Shown here piece by piece: positions 22,369 through 34,358 of a stretch of DNA of 64,000 nt. A program made the position numbers and the translations under genes. The DNA is from Neopestalotiopsis rosae (lineage: Eukaryota; Ascomycota; Sordariomycetes; Amphisphaeriales; Sporocadaceae): contig JALGAS010000007.1 in NCBI GenBank assembly GCA_023078685.1, forward strand, positions 2,418,001 through 2,482,000, read 5' to 3'. Position 1 is the first letter of the stretch. Each line of letters starts with the position of its first letter. The notes under the pieces were generated by a model that was not told the origin of the DNA, did not search any database, and saw only the letters and a program-made list of their open reading frames with translations.

Positions 22369-24502
22369 CTAGATACCCGAGTCCTCCTGAACTAGTCCCA
22401 GTGGGATGTTCACCTTGTTATAATGCTCGGTCCAGTCTTTGCAGCGACTCTCCATTTCGGGAAGGATACCAGACGCCTCCACCAGCGGCTTGATCTTGGA
22501 AGGCTGCTCAATGAACTGCAAAGAAAGGCCCGCGCTCGCATGCCAGGCTATATGGCAGTGCATGAGCCAGGTGCCTGGGTTGTTAATCTGGAACGCGATC
22601 CAGACGTAGCCGCCAATGGGTAGGTTGACCGTGTCTCTGCGCGCCGGGTTGTCGAGGTTGGGCACAACGTCTTTACTGAAATACCCGTCGCCCTGGGCGA
22701 GAATGGCAAAGTCGTGGCCGTGGAGATGGATCGGGTGGACTGATCGGGGAATGGGTCGCGGATCATTGATGGGATCTCTCATGGTAAAGTTGCCCTCAAT
22801 GACAAAGTATACCCACTCTCCCGTCTCATAGTCCAACACGATGGGGGCTTCTTCCTGTGTGAAATTTGTCTTTCCATTGTCGTGGACTAGCTTTCTGAGA
22901 CTGGGCTCCCGCCAGTCGACGTATTGGGTTCGATTGGCCAGCACCCACTTCCTAATGGTGGAGTCGGGATCGGAAATATTTGGCCAACTCTGCAGGCCGA
23001 TCTCAAGGTAGTCCGCGGGACTGAAGCCATTTACATTGTTTCCAACCTGTCTTGGCACGATGGGCACAAGACTCGTTGGAGGTGGATCCCGACAGCCGTA
23101 GCCGGGATGGGTCGTTTCCAAAGGTGGCGTATACGGGTCACTGTCATCCTCGGCATCATATTGAATGATTCCAATTCTTGTATCCCACGGGACTGGAATC
23201 ATGTCATCGCAATGAGTGCCGTGGATCCAAAAATTTGACCCGTGCTCAAAGGTGGCGTTGGCCTCAACTATCACTTCGTACCGTTGAGCTGGGACGGGTC
23301 AGCTTGACAGAACACATGTAGGAGATATGTTTCAGGCTTACCAACACCCACGATGAGAACGTCGGTCACATATGGCTCGATGGGAACAAAATCCGTTGAG
23401 ATCACCGTAAAGTTGTGACCATCGATCCAAAACTTGTAGGTCGCCAAGCTTGCGCTGCTAATGATACGCAGCTTGTGCTTCTTTCCTGGTTCAAATTGAA
23501 TCGTGTGACGCTCTCCTGGTGGACTGACGCAACGTGAGTCTTTGGTTGGGTCGCATTCATAAACTCCCTTGCCGTTCAGAAGGGTTCCAGTGGGGATATG
23601 GGCATGGTCTGTGATTTCTTCGTGAAAATAGCTGAAAGCGTCTGCGTGATACCAGTCCGTAATGAGAAGTGGCTCCACATCAATGTCATAGTTCGCACTT
23701 GATGGACCATGAATCACAACAGGACCACGTGCACCATTGGTGTCTGATCAAAAGTTTAGCAGATGCCCAAAGTCTATAAGGCATGGCACACAAATCTTAC
23801 ACTGTAGACTGTAATGGGAGTGGTACCATCCTGTACCGTATTGTATTGCTCGGAACTCATAAACTTGAGTGTCGCCCGGCTGCTTGAGTCAGTTTCAAAT
23901 ACGAACGAAGTAAACAAGCTCAATAATCACCTTTGAAGGACATTGCGTGACGCCTGGGACTCCATCCAGATAATTTGTTTGGAACTGTCGAATGCCATGC
24001 CAGTGGAATGAAGTACCATTGGAATTGGTCAAGTTATTATAAACGGTTACCCCTGATTCAACACGATCAGAATCATCCCAATGAGCGGACAGTTGCATTG
24101 ATGTGAAGTCAGCAGAACGTACTGATGGTGTCACCCCAGTCGGCCTCTATCTTGGGACCAGGAAACTGGTCATTGACCAACGTAACATTGGTCAGGTAGC
24201 CATCAGGAGCAATCTCGGCCTCTGAAATGGTAAAGAAGTACTTTGGAAAGCTTATTAGCTATTGACCTCATAGTGTTGTATTTGTTTCAGAAAGCCTTTA
24301 CCTCGACAAGCTTGCCTTCAGGAATCTCTACTTCGTAGTCCGTCTTAATGCTAAAGCCATCTTTCCAGTAGCCTCGATTGTCAGGTCCGTGATCAAGATG
24401 CCTTGTGCTGGATGATAACGGCCGTTGGTACAGGGATGGATAAAATGATGCCCAAAGACCGTATACGGCATAGGCCGACTCCTGCAGAAATGAGAATAAC
24501 AT
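22369..24502 (-). CDS. Multicopper oxidase (laccase), dihydrogeodin-oxidase type
   Basis: Six exons join in phase: 24502-24302, 24240-24123, 24052-23931, 23879-23801, 23743-23342 and 23288-22369, about 613 aa. All four copper motifs are present: [18 protein letters not shown] and HCHIAWH. The start is uncertain because the N-terminal hydrophobic part is short; a further upstream exon is possible. In geodin and trypacidin clusters laccases of this type (GedJ, TpcJ) couple the two phenol rings of a benzophenone into a spiro-grisan. Placement beside a methyltransferase within this cluster supports the same kind of phenol coupling. Substrate is inferred. Confidence 0.9.
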
Positions 24503-25112
24503 CGTCAATGATGCTATCGTGAACAATGCAATTTACTGGAGCTTTTCCAGAATTGAGGACACATCAGGAAGAGAAACTGCGAGTTTCCCGTCTTAACTCC
24601 AAAATACAAAATTCCTACTTCGGACACTATTACTTGTCGGTTAGTGGTCTCGGCGCCACTGTAATTACATGCTTAGCTAATCCCGTGGCGCCCCCCAAAA
24701 TGGTCAGCGCCGTCTATACATGACGGAGTCCGAGGAATCGGCATCTGCGGCACCGACAACGGACTCTGGAATCGGACAGAGTACTTCTGCGCCGATCGGA
24801 CCACGAGTTGAATTTAACTACGAAATGAACAAGAAGGATCAAGACGGATCTCGTCTCCAAAAGCGCAACATGGCCGACATTCGGTACATTTGGAATACGG
24901 TGCGACCGATGGGATGCCGATAACACAAGCAGGCCTGGTTGAGCTATGAACAAACTCGAACTACAAGAGAACGTCAAAAGATTAGAAAGAGAAAACTCAG
25001 CTCGCATAACTACTGCCGAAAGAGCTCTCGTACAATCCATGAAAACATACATTTTCACATAGTGAAACTTGATCTCGACGTGTACCAAGTGAGAACCAGC
25101 AAATTAGCAACG
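24503..25112. promoter_or_regulatory. Bidirectional promoter of laccase and O-methyltransferase
   Basis: 610 bp. TCGGA or complement occurs at about 24619, 24728, 24772 and 24797, and TCGGACCACGA (TCG-N5-CGA) is at 24796-24806, 307 bp before the methyltransferase ATG. A 67-codon frame at 24720-24923 lies in this stretch but shows no domain. Confidence 0.45.
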
Positions 25113-26532
25113 ATGCCTACCGACACCAATTCAATCATAGCACTGAGCAAGTCCATTGGCAAGCTTGCTCGGGAGTTTGAGAATGGTGCCACACCGTCCA
25201 AGGGGGTGCAGCAGGCGCTCGTATTGGCTTCTGAGCAGCTAGGCGTCGCTGCCAGAGAGCCCGATGACAATGTTTACAACATTTCAGGACAGGTACGTCA
25301 TTATAAAAACGTTGACAGACCAATAAATCGCTAATAAGGTAATCAAAAGATATCGCAGAATGCAGCGATCCGAAGTGCAATCGCTCTGAATGCATTTGCC
25401 CTCATGCCTGAAGATGGCAGCACCATTACCGTTGAAGATATCTCAACCAAGATGAATGCAGACCCTGAACTTGTCGGTCCGTTTAGAAGTTTTACTCAGA
25501 TGTTTCTAGTGAATAGGACTATTACTTACTGATTCTATTGCTCAGGACGTATTCTTCGCGCTTGTGCAAGTGCCCACGTCTTCGGCCACCCTACTGTAAA
25601 CGAGTACTGCCACAACACGCTGTCAAGGGTCTACCTGCAAGGAGACCACCGCCAGCTGGCAGCTCAGATCTATGACTTCACCGGCCACGCCGTCCTCGCC
25701 ATTCCCGACTTTGGCGAGGAGAAGCAGTGGAAGTCCATGGGCGACTATGTGCGTGGCCCCTTTCAGCTGGGCTTCGCCACCGACCTCGGCTACATGGAGT
25801 ACCTGCAGGCCAACCCGCAACGTCTCAAGTCGTGGAACTCTGGCATGCGCACCGGCAAGATTGGCCATCGCACCAGCGCCTTCCCCTTTGATCGAGCCCT
25901 CGAGCTCGACCCGTGCGGCAAGGACGGAATCGCCATTGTCGACGTGGGTGGCGGTCGAGGTCAGGCGCTCGAAGGCATTCACCAGGACTACCCCAATCTG
26001 GAGGGAAGACTTGTGCTGCAGGATCTTCCAGACGTTATCAAGGATGCCAAGGCCAATGGTCTTCCGGACTACATTGAGACCACACCTGGCACCTTTTTTG
26101 ATCCGTTGACAGCCAAAGGTTAGTCTTTCTGCGAAGCCCTCTTGATGTGGAGAAGCCAGCGAATGATTGTATACTAATTAGTCAACGTTCACTATAGGTG
26201 CTAGGATCTATCACTTCCGTAGAGTGTTCCACATTTGGACACAGACGAAGGCCGTGGAGCTTCTTGAGAACACCAAGAACGCCATGAACGACTACTCTCG
26301 CGTGCTTATCGCTGATATGGTCCTGGCCGATGTTGGATGCGAGCGAGACCTGGCTATGCAAGATCTCAACATGATGAGTTTGGGCGGCATGGAGAGGTCC
26401 GAGTCGGAGTGGACTTCACTGATCGAGTCGGCCGGGCTAGTGCTGAAGAAGATTTGGCAGAACGATCAGGGACCCAAGCACGCCGTGGTTGAGGCGACCC
26501 TTCCCACCTTCAAGGGACACAGTCTAGAGTAG
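25113..26532 (+). CDS. S-adenosylmethionine-dependent O-methyltransferase
   Basis: Four exons join in phase: 25113-25292, 25359-25476, 25546-26118 and 26198-26532, giving 401 aa. The N-terminal dimerisation/winged-helix part is followed by the SAM loop IVDVGGGRGQ (about residue 240), LQDLP, and a VFHIW stretch carrying the catalytic-type histidine, then GGMERSESEW near the end. This is the OmtA/AflP-like plant-type O-methyltransferase class that methylates phenols in anthraquinone pathways. The phenol methylated here is unknown. It is divergent from the laccase, matching geodin-type chemistry where methylation precedes oxidative coupling. Confidence 0.93.
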
Positions 26533-27199
26533 TCGCACTAGGCTCGACTAGCACGTCTTATTTATTTTGTCGAGGGACTATCGGAGTTTAGTACACAGAG
26601 CCTAAGCTCAGAAAAACTGATGGATTATAACAAAGTCATCAGTATCATTTTCTTTGTCGAGCGTTCCTGAGATACGTGAGAAAATTCGATTGTGAATATG
26701 AGACTGCAGTTCATATTAAAACAATCGAGATGTAACACCAAACCCGTAGTTGCCATAAGTACATCACGTCAGTCGCACTTGGTAGAGTGCGACTGAGAAA
26801 GGTGCATATCCTCGAACTGTTAAGAGCGTCAGAACTGTAAGCAGAATCAAGATGAGAAAATTCGAATCTGACTCTCATGTCATTTTGAAGTCGACTTTAA
26901 CTCGAATCATGTGTGAATATTGACATTGAGCACAATGAAGAACTCTCAGCGGCTGCTAACACTCAATGTATTGAACAATAGGCAATTCTACCATAGTCGT
27001 CTATCTAATGCCAGTGAACACCTCATGGAAGAGACTGAGAAATACCCGCATGTAATAACACCACTGGGGAGGGGAAACAGAGGGGATAGAGATTGGAACG
27101 CCATGTCACTAAGCCATGTGCGCAAAAGTGGGAGCTCAACACTCAGTCCAGGCTGATTTCGAGATACATACGGTGCAACAGATTGAAAGAGGAGACCAT
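26533..27199. other. Convergent intergenic region with one repeat copy
   Basis: 667 bp between the stops of the methyltransferase and the NmrA-like gene. The only notable element is a diverged copy of the dispersed repeat at 27113-27180. Confidence 0.5.
27113..27180. repeat. Dispersed repeat, copy A
   Basis: This segment aligns by eye with 30991-31057 and 41893-41956: a GCCAT..GCAAAAGTGGGAGCTC start, a CCCAGC-like middle that is more diverged here, and a GAGATACATACG..GCAACA end. It is the most diverged of the three clear copies. Confidence 0.55.
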
Positions 27200-27988
27200 T
27201 TATGCCGGCCCGGTCGACGGCAGATAGTTATGGAGCCATGGGAAAAAGTGTCTCAAAAGACCAACGGCAATGCACATGGGCGTCCCAGGGGGAAACTTGG
27301 CACCGCCATTGGTATTGACGACACCAACATTCTTCATGTCATAGCGGCCCTCGACATCGTCAGCAGCTTCAATCATGGCAGCGGCCAGGTCGTAGTAGGA
27401 GATGAACGACTCTTGCTTATCTAGACTCAGCTTGTGGCCTCGCTGGACGTCAAGGGAAAGGCCGCCGGGTTTGATGTAGATGGTGGTAAGCCAGTCTTCC
27501 TCTGCACGGAGCATCTGCTCTGCCACCTTCAAGTCGTCGTACACGTTGGACGCCGCAGCCTTCATGATGGGCTTGAACCAGCCCGGCATGTCGCGATTCA
27601 GGTGCTCGTCGATTGTGGCGGACGAGAGGAGGAGAATTTTTGGGATGGTTCCGCTAGGTACTTGCTGTTCTTTCAACTTGACCAATGCGGCGATAATGGT
27701 TCTGACCGAGTCTTGAGACATGTGGCAGCCAGGAACATTATCGTTGGTCGTTATAGTGAGAAAGACAGCTCGGCAGCCCCGAAGACAGTCGACGAACAGA
27801 TCCACATCATAGATGCTGCCTTCGAAGACCTCGACTCTCTTATTGTCGATGATGATAGGAAGTTGATTTGCTAGCTTGGTCTGGTTGCGGCAATAGGCAT
27901 GGACCTTGGCATTGGGCTGCTGCAGGGCAAGCTCTACCAAACATTTGCCGGTATTGCCTGTTGAGCCCAAGACTGCATAAGTGGCCAT
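27200..27988 (-). CDS. NAD(P)-binding NmrA-like oxidoreductase (AflI/AvfA-like)
   Basis: Single-exon protein of 262 aa starting [11 protein letters not shown]; the in-frame codon further up at 28012 is a GTG. The Rossmann motif GSTGNTG is at residues 7-13, followed by CRNQTK, EGSIYD and [11 protein letters not shown]. The overall layout is of the atypical SDR NmrA/HSCARG group. Members sit in aflatoxin (AflI, averufin oxidation) and xanthone clusters, though their catalytic roles are often unresolved. It shares a promoter with an aldo-keto reductase related to AflF, so both families associated with aflatoxin-type pathways occur as a pair here. Confidence 0.85.
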   Translation of the reverse strand: MATYAVLGSTGNTGKCLVELALQQPNAKVHAYCRNQTKLANQLPIIIDNKRVEVFEGSIYDVDLFVDCLRGCRAVFLTITTNDNVPGCHMSQDSVRTIIAALVKLKEQQVPSGTIPKILLLSSATIDEHLNRDMPGWFKPIMKAAASNVYDDLKVAEQMLRAEEDWLTTIYIKPGGLSLDVQRGHKLSLDKQESFISYYDLAAAMIEAADDVEGRYDMKNVGVVNTNGGAKFPPGTPMCIAVGLLRHFFPWLHNYLPSTGPA

Positions 27989-29267
27989 TGGAGATTGTAA
28001 TGACAGATACACTTAGAAAGAACAAATTTGTATTTCAAGAAATTGTCATGTGTCGATCATAGAACTTTTCAACTACAACTAGATCCAAGTATATAGTCTT
28101 GATCACGTTCATCACTATCTGCAATACATATATGAGCACATGAATTGGTTCAAGGATACACTTCTGAGCGTTCGGAATCCGAGAGCCTACTTCAAATGAA
28201 GAAAAAACAAATTTCAGATGGTACATTTATGGCCGGGGCTGGTTAAGCACATTACCACGGCTGTCAGTGAACGTAGGAATGTCATATGTTGGATCAGTCT
28301 ACGAACTCGCGTTGAAACGGTAAAGGCATTCCACCCGAAAAGAAAATTTGATATGTAGACAATGGAGTCTTCGCATTTTGCCAAGAGCTTTTGTGAAAGC
28401 ACAATTTGCGGCGGGATGAATCAACGTGTGCGTATAGTCAAGAGACATAGTATTCCAACTTGTATCGCATTGTGTGTCGCGGACTATCAAAACCACTGCA
28501 GCGTAAATGCCCCGATGCCCGAGCTACCGATCATGACCTAAGCAGAAAAACGGACCGCTCCGTGACCTTCATGAGGTTCAACAATTCCGAATTGTTTGGG
28601 ACCTCCGGCCGATTCCGTATAGCAGCCGCCTGCACCGCTACAGATTCACTCTGTTGACGGTGTCCGAGCCTGCAGAGAGCTAATCTCAGGTGGGCATAGA
28701 CTGAAGAACGGGGCTGGGATGGTGTCAGTAGCGGGGTCGTCATTCGACTGCACTAGAATGGTGGGGTAAGATCTGATAGATCTGCTATGCCTCTTTGAAT
28801 TCGCCGCGCGGAGAAATCGTAGCCACAACGGCCTGAAAGACTATACTAGTCCTTTTCCGGCGATGTGCTCGCGTTTCGAGTTTGAGTCGGGTTTACCGCT
28901 GCACAATTTTACATCAAATATGATTCGCTGCTTTGAAATCAACCTCGAAAAAGGAATTGTAGCAGATACTGAGGGGAATGTGAATCAAATGTCCGATTTG
29001 TCAGTGGTCCTTGCCGTCATTGAGGGGCAAATTGTTCGCTTATCGTTTCTTCAACCATGCACATATACCATCGCCGCTCTCTCGGACATGTTTCAAAATG
29101 CCGAAGGGGGTGACAAGTACTGGGAGTAGGGACCGCAGCTTATGTAGACAGCGACATCTGAGCGCCTATACATTAGACGGTTGAAGCTCATCCTTATCTT
29201 CAACGTTCACCTGAGCACCACCACAACCTCGCACACAAACTTAATTCACTTCAGTACCGTTATCAAG
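27989..29267. promoter_or_regulatory. Bidirectional region between NmrA-like gene and aldo-keto reductase
   Basis: 1.28 kb. A perfect palindromic AflR-consensus site, TCGGAATCCGA, is at 28172-28182, 184 bp upstream of the NmrA-like ATG, and TCGCGTTTCGA is at 28869-28879. An 88-codon frame at 28863-29129 has no recognisable domain and is not called. Confidence 0.45.
28172..28182. promoter_or_regulatory. Palindromic AflR-consensus site
   Basis: TCGGAATCCGA fits the TCGSWNNSCGR consensus associated with AflR. It lies 184 bp upstream of the NmrA-like gene. Confidence 0.4.
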
Positions 29268-30480
29268 ATGGCCTTTATGCCCCCCACCCCACCAAAGAGT
29301 CTGCTTGGCAGACATCGCCTGCTAGCACCCTCAGCTTCCGTCCGTGTAAGCCCGCTATGCCTTGGCGGCATGAGTAAGTCCTGCCAATCTGGTGTAATCC
29401 ATAGTACTGTTGTGGCTGATCAAGTTTCCAGGTATCGGAAATGCTTGGCAGGGTGGAATGGGAGAGTGTACCAAGGAAATGGCCTTTGAGCTGTTGGACA
29501 CGTTTTATGATCTTGGCGGTAACTTTATCGACACGGCCAATACCTATCAAGGCGGCGAGAGTGAGCAGTGGATTGGCGAATGGATGGCCAAGAACAACCG
29601 CCGCTCTGAAATGGTAGTTTCCACAAAATATACCATGAGCCCAAAGACTGGCCACCCCATTCAGCAGAGCAACTTTGGTGGCACCGGTTCCAAGAGCTTG
29701 CACTTGTCCATCCACAACAGTCTCAAGGCACTCCAGACTGATTATGTCGACGTGCTCTACGTTCATTGCTGGGATTACGCTACTGAGATCCCAGAGCTGA
29801 TGCACTCGCTCAACGTGCTCATCAACCAAGGAAAGGTTCTCTATCTCGGTATCAGCGACGCACCCGCCTGGATTGTTACCAAGGCCAACATGTACGCTCG
29901 CCAGAACGGTCTCCGCCCCTTCTCCCTGTATCAAGGTCGCTATTCTGCGCAGGAGCGCGATCTGGAGCGTGAAATCATCCCCATGTGCCAGGAGGAGGGC
30001 ATGGCTCTGCAGCCCTTTGGTGTCCTGGGCAGCGGTCTCTTCAAGTCTCCCGACAAGCCTGATACCGGTGCACGCAGGATGCCCCCGCCCATGCTCATTG
30101 GGCGCGAGGAGTCCATGTCCAAAGTCCTAGACGCTGTGGCCAAGCGGCACAATGTGCCCATCACCAGCGTAGCCCTTGCATATGCTCTGCAAAAGGCCCC
30201 CAACGTGTTCCCCGTGCTAGGCGGTCGAAAGCCTGAGCACCTCAAGGCCAACATTGAAGCGCTGAGCCTCGAGTTGACGGCTGAGGACGTCCAGGAGATT
30301 GAAAAGGGCTACGATTTTGATATTGGCTTCCCCCACAAATTCTTGGGCTTTGGTGGCATGATCAGAGGCCCACAGGATATCAACATTCTGACCATGATGG
30401 GCCACTTTGATTACGTTACCCCTCAAAAGGCTATTCGGCCGCATCAGGGCGAGCTCACCGCCCCTCAGGGGCCGGCTTGA
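29268..30480 (+). CDS. Aldo-keto reductase (AflF/NorB-like)
   Basis: Two exons, 29268-29373 and 29432-30480, give 384 aa, the usual length of the norsolorinic-acid-reductase/aryl-alcohol-dehydrogenase branch. The pattern NFIDTANTYQGGESE supplies the AKR catalytic aspartate and tyrosine. It is followed by KYTM with the lysine, the DYVDVLYVHCWD segment with the histidine, GISDAPAW and, near the C-terminus, VFPVLGGRKPEHLKANIEAL. NADPH-dependent reduction of a ketone or aldehyde is expected. It may act with the adjacent ligase or P450 products. The exact substrate is unknown. Confidence 0.92.
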
Positions 30481-30973
30481 GGAGCGCGGCTTGCTTGCAG
30501 TAAATGATGTTTTGGCTAAGAATCTTACGCGTTATGTGGTGACCGGCGGTGTGGGAGTCTTCGAAGAGGACAGTCTGGCTTGTAATAATGTGTTTTCACG
30601 AATCTAGCTAGATAGTTTCATTTTGCAGGCTTCACAAAATAGTAATGAGGCTGTTCTTACACTTACCAGCCTAAAATATCCATTCAGAGAAGTCTGTGAA
30701 CTGCATCGTTCCAGGTGCCATTCCGTGTGCGGGTTTCCAAAACATGCATCAACGTCATAAGAGTACTGATACTGTCAAAGGACACCTTTCTTCTTCGAGG
30801 CACAATCATGTTGACCCTGGTAACGATGCAACTTGCGGATATTCTGGAATCGTTAGTAGATACTAAACATAGATCGAAAGATTATGTAAGTAGGTGTACA
30901 TTTACCCAATCGGGGAATTTTTTCTGTCAGAGCAATCGGTCAGACCCGTCCCTACGGCTGACATGCATTTTAT

Positions 30974-31060
30974 CGCAATATCCCGCTAGGCCATAAGGAC
31001 AAAAGTGGGAATTCCCTACCCAGCTTAGGCTAGTGTAGAGATACATACGATACGCAACAC
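30974..31060. repeat. Dispersed repeat, copy B
   Basis: Matches copy C (41877-41959) over about 85 bp: CRCAATATCC, a variable spacer, GGCCATAAGG/GAGCCATAGG, CAAAAGTGGGA, CCCAGCT, GCTAGTGTAGAGA and CATACGA blocks in the same order. Neither copy encodes protein. Confidence 0.65.
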
Positions 31061-31063
31061 ATT

Positions 31064-31086
31064 TTCTTCTTCTTCTTCTTCGTCTT
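31064..31086. repeat. TTC microsatellite
   Basis: About seven TTC/GTC units directly next to repeat copy B. Confidence 0.7.
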
Positions 31087-31383
31087 TTCCTTTCTAGTGC
31101 TGAGAAGAGACGAGTGGGGTTCCGATCATTGCTTGATTTGAATTAATGACTAATGACTCCAACGTTCTGTGCATAACTCTGGTGTAAACTACAATGAACG
31201 CTCGTCTTCATTTTTCTTAATCTCTTATCGACTCACGTATGATACAATCGCTATAGGTCGCTATTTGATAAAGTGCCAGTACTGAAAAGATATAATACGT
31301 AATTCCAAATAGTTTCAACTAGCAAAAGAATACATACTCAAACTATACAATCTCGCTGAACTATACCCACAGCATAGGTGTCA

Positions 31384-32867
31384 TCAGACTGAATGCGCCT
31401 GATAGTGGATTTCCAGCGCTACAGCATCTCGTGTGCCTGAGAACGCCTCGCGGACCACAGATAGATGCCCCATTCTATCGTTTGTATTATGAATAAGCTC
31501 GCTTAGCTCCTTGAAGCTTAGCAACTGCTGGTTATGCAATTGAAGCATACACAGCTCTCGGAGACTTGTCATGGTCTCTTCCTCGAGGCTGCATGTGCGA
31601 GTGTCCGGAAGGATAAAGCTGATGAGGACGAGTGCGCTGTTGCGGTTGAGCCTCAGAATGTCCAAGTGCGCACGCAGCTCTGCCGAGACATGCTCCTTTG
31701 GCTGTCCCAAGTTCAACGAGGAGATGGACAGGTCGAGAATGTAGAGGGCAGCCTCGGAAATTGGTTGAGGGCTGCCGACTGCACGCCGGGAGACGTCAAT
31801 GCGGCCAGCAATCAGCACCTCCTTCTGAGCCTGATCTGGGGGACCTGCAGTCCAAACGCCCCCAGGAATCGCCGGCCCGCTCAGTTGAACAGCAAATTGA
31901 GCGGATGGGTATCTCCTTGCCAGTAGTATGGCACGTTCAGCCGATTCTGCCCCAACCTTCTGACAATTAGTATCATTGCGGGGGATTCGCTTTGGAGGAC
32001 AAAAGGTACAAGACTCACTTCTACGATGCATTTTGTGGCGCCTTGAAGCCTATCCATACACCCCAAAGACTCTAAAAGCTCAGAGCTACTGCTTTTAGCC
32101 TGATTGTTCACTACGTGCTTGAGATACGCTGGCCATTGCCGCCTCAGCTTGAACGAATGCTCGTCCCACATATTGGCAAAGGGTGCAGCTGTCCCTCTCG
32201 CCATGTTGTAAGCACTGTGGCTCGGGCTGGAGGACTGACCGAACTGCTTGGTGGTTTTGGTCATTTGCAGGGCAGTAGGAGCAGCAAGATCAGCGAGAAA
32301 CATGGCGGCATCCAGATAGGAAAGTTCGGTTACGAATTGAGTCGACAACGGTGTGTGTGCCACATGGCCCGTCTCTGCTGCAGGCTCTTGCAAGAACCCG
32401 GCCGTGGCTGTCAGGCGTACGATCCGAGAAAGGTGGTCCTTCGGGACCGAAGCCAGCTCCGCAATATCCTCGATCGGCACGCTGCGGTCAAGTGGGATGA
32501 AGGCCAAAATTTGGAATTCGGCCAACCATTGTATGCAAGCAAGGAGCTGAGCCTTTACCATAGTTACCAAAACGTCATATCAGCGATGATGCCTAGAGAG
32601 ACGGTATGGAGAAATGTCTACTACCTGGTGAGCAAGGCGCTGTAGGAAGTCGGGTGGCTCCTGTACCATTCTCTGGAGTTTCCCAGCAGTGGCCGCCATA
32701 GACTCTTTGAGTTGTAGTATCTCCTGAGCCAGTGAAGGTGAGACCTTGTCCATGGTGCGAGGAGCACCATTGGTGTCAAACTGGTGGCACTTGGCAGCAA
32801 GACTGCTCGATTGAGCGGCAAGATCGCTAACACATGTCGTAAGCTGGGTCAGGTCAAGGTGGTCCAT
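31384..32867 (-). CDS. AflS/AflJ-like transcriptional coactivator (methyltransferase-like)
   Basis: Three exons (about 32867-32625, 32546-32019 and 31959-31384) give about 448 aa; the first acceptor could be a few codons earlier. The N-terminal helical part contains [18 protein letters not shown] and [16 protein letters not shown], typical of the winged-helix half of O-methyltransferases. The expected SAM-binding GxGxG loop is not visible after CIVE. This is the pattern of AflS/MdpA/GedD-type coactivators, which assist an AflR-type regulator. It lies divergent from the AflR-like gene at 34359, matching the aflR-aflS arrangement of aflatoxin clusters. Confidence 0.85.
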
Positions 32868-34358
32868 GACGACTTTGGGTTCGGTCTTGGAAGTGAAATT
32901 CGGAAAGCACGATAACTCCAGCACTTCGAGAATTTGGTCGGATGGGCGATGAACCTGAACGATTCTCGCACTCCGAGTCGGTATGAGTGAATGGTCCCCT
33001 TATCGAGAAAAGGCGATCAAGTCTCAGGATCTGCGGCGTAGTCATCTTGGCAGTCCTCGGAGCCATTCGCGGCATGTTATTCGCAACCATCGCCGAACAC
33101 CTACTTGGTCGGCCAAATGCAGGTCGCTGCACGATCCGATCAGACAAGACAGAAACAAACCATTACTATATGCCCGTCTGGGCAAGCTGGTGCTTATTGG
33201 CCCCGAGAAAGCCTCGCTGACGCCTCTCAGCTGGCCTGTGGAAACCTGTGCCTGCCGGATTCGGGTCAGTCTTATTCAATAGCTTCCAAAGACAATGTTT
33301 ACCGTATGTATTGTAGTTCCTTGCAGTCTGCACTTTCAGTATCCAATGAGAAGCACGTTGAGCATCAGCTACATATCATCAGCTACAGTTCATTCACGTG
33401 GGATTAGCGAGTGTCAAGTGCGAGTGTCAAGGGTGCCGGTGCACTCGGGTAATTATTTGGGTACTTTGGTGGGGAGATGGATTCAGGAAGAGGTAGCATT
33501 GCATGTACGTAAACTTTCCAAGTATGACGACGATGATTAATCTCACTGGCCAAAGTTGATTGTAAAGCTATTACATAGATTCGTACTCGTAGTGGCTGTC
33601 CTAGCTTAGGGAACAGGAAGAACCAATAGCACTCAGTTGCGCATCAGATTGAGTCCTATCCAGCCAATTGTGGGCAAGAGCGGAGGCCTTCTCCACCAAT
33701 GCAGTAAGAGAAGGATGCTCAACCAGCAGCATTCATTCCTGCGGCGGCTTAGAAGGACTTTCATCCATGGTTCCGCGCGCCTTACCTTGTCAGCGTGGCG
33801 TGTGAAGGATGCTTACCTACACAAAATCCCGCGGCTCAAAAGGTCCCTCATACTATCTGAATAGAGTAGGATAGCGCTTCTTAGGTGTTTGACTGCGTGA
33901 TTATGCTGGGGCTCGGCGGGGATCACCACGATAACTACAGGGTGAGTGGCTTCCAAAACGTGGCGAACCGACGACGAAACCCTGGTCGTGACATGGTCTG
34001 GACCCTGCGCTTAACCGTTTGCAGCCTAACCTCAGGAAGGCCTGCAGAACCTGGTACTACCATAACCACTATCACCGCATCATGGCGTCTGAACTCTTGC
34101 GGACGCTTCAGCTTCCATAGCACCAAAAGCACATCTGGCGGAGATAGAGAAAACGCCATGAGCGAGGACACGGGATGTTCCGTTGCTGGCACAAAAGGCT
34201 ACCTACTCCTCTACCTTATCAATGTTCATTCATAATTCACTTATAAAGCGAGCCTGCTCGAGTTGGCCCATGAAATCTGAGGGCTAACCAAGCATCGATC
34301 GATTTGGCAACCCCTTGCATTTAGTTCACGTCATCACATTAAACATCATATTGAAATC
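32868..34358. promoter_or_regulatory. Bidirectional region between coactivator and AflR-like gene
   Basis: 1.49 kb, the longest shared promoter of the cluster. TCGCTGCACGA (TCG-N5-CGA) is at 33124-33134, and TCGGA-type strings occur at about 32938, 32972 and 33135. A TATA-like TATAAAG is at 34242-34248, 111 bp before the AflR-like ATG. No convincing gene lies inside. Confidence 0.45.

Larger units (their letters stand above)
30481..31383. other. Convergent intergenic region with repeat copy and microsatellite
   Basis: 903 bp between the convergent stops of the aldo-keto reductase and the coactivator. It holds repeat copy B (30974-31060) and a TTC microsatellite (31064-31086). I see no gene. 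Confidence 0.5.

Noticed and set aside
24720..24923. 67-codon frame upstream of the O-methyltransferase
   Set aside because: It consists largely of promoter-like TCGGA sequence and has no domain; no splice join to the methyltransferase is needed.
28863..29129. 88-codon plus-strand frame upstream of the aldo-keto reductase
   Set aside because: No motif recognised; sits in a promoter region.
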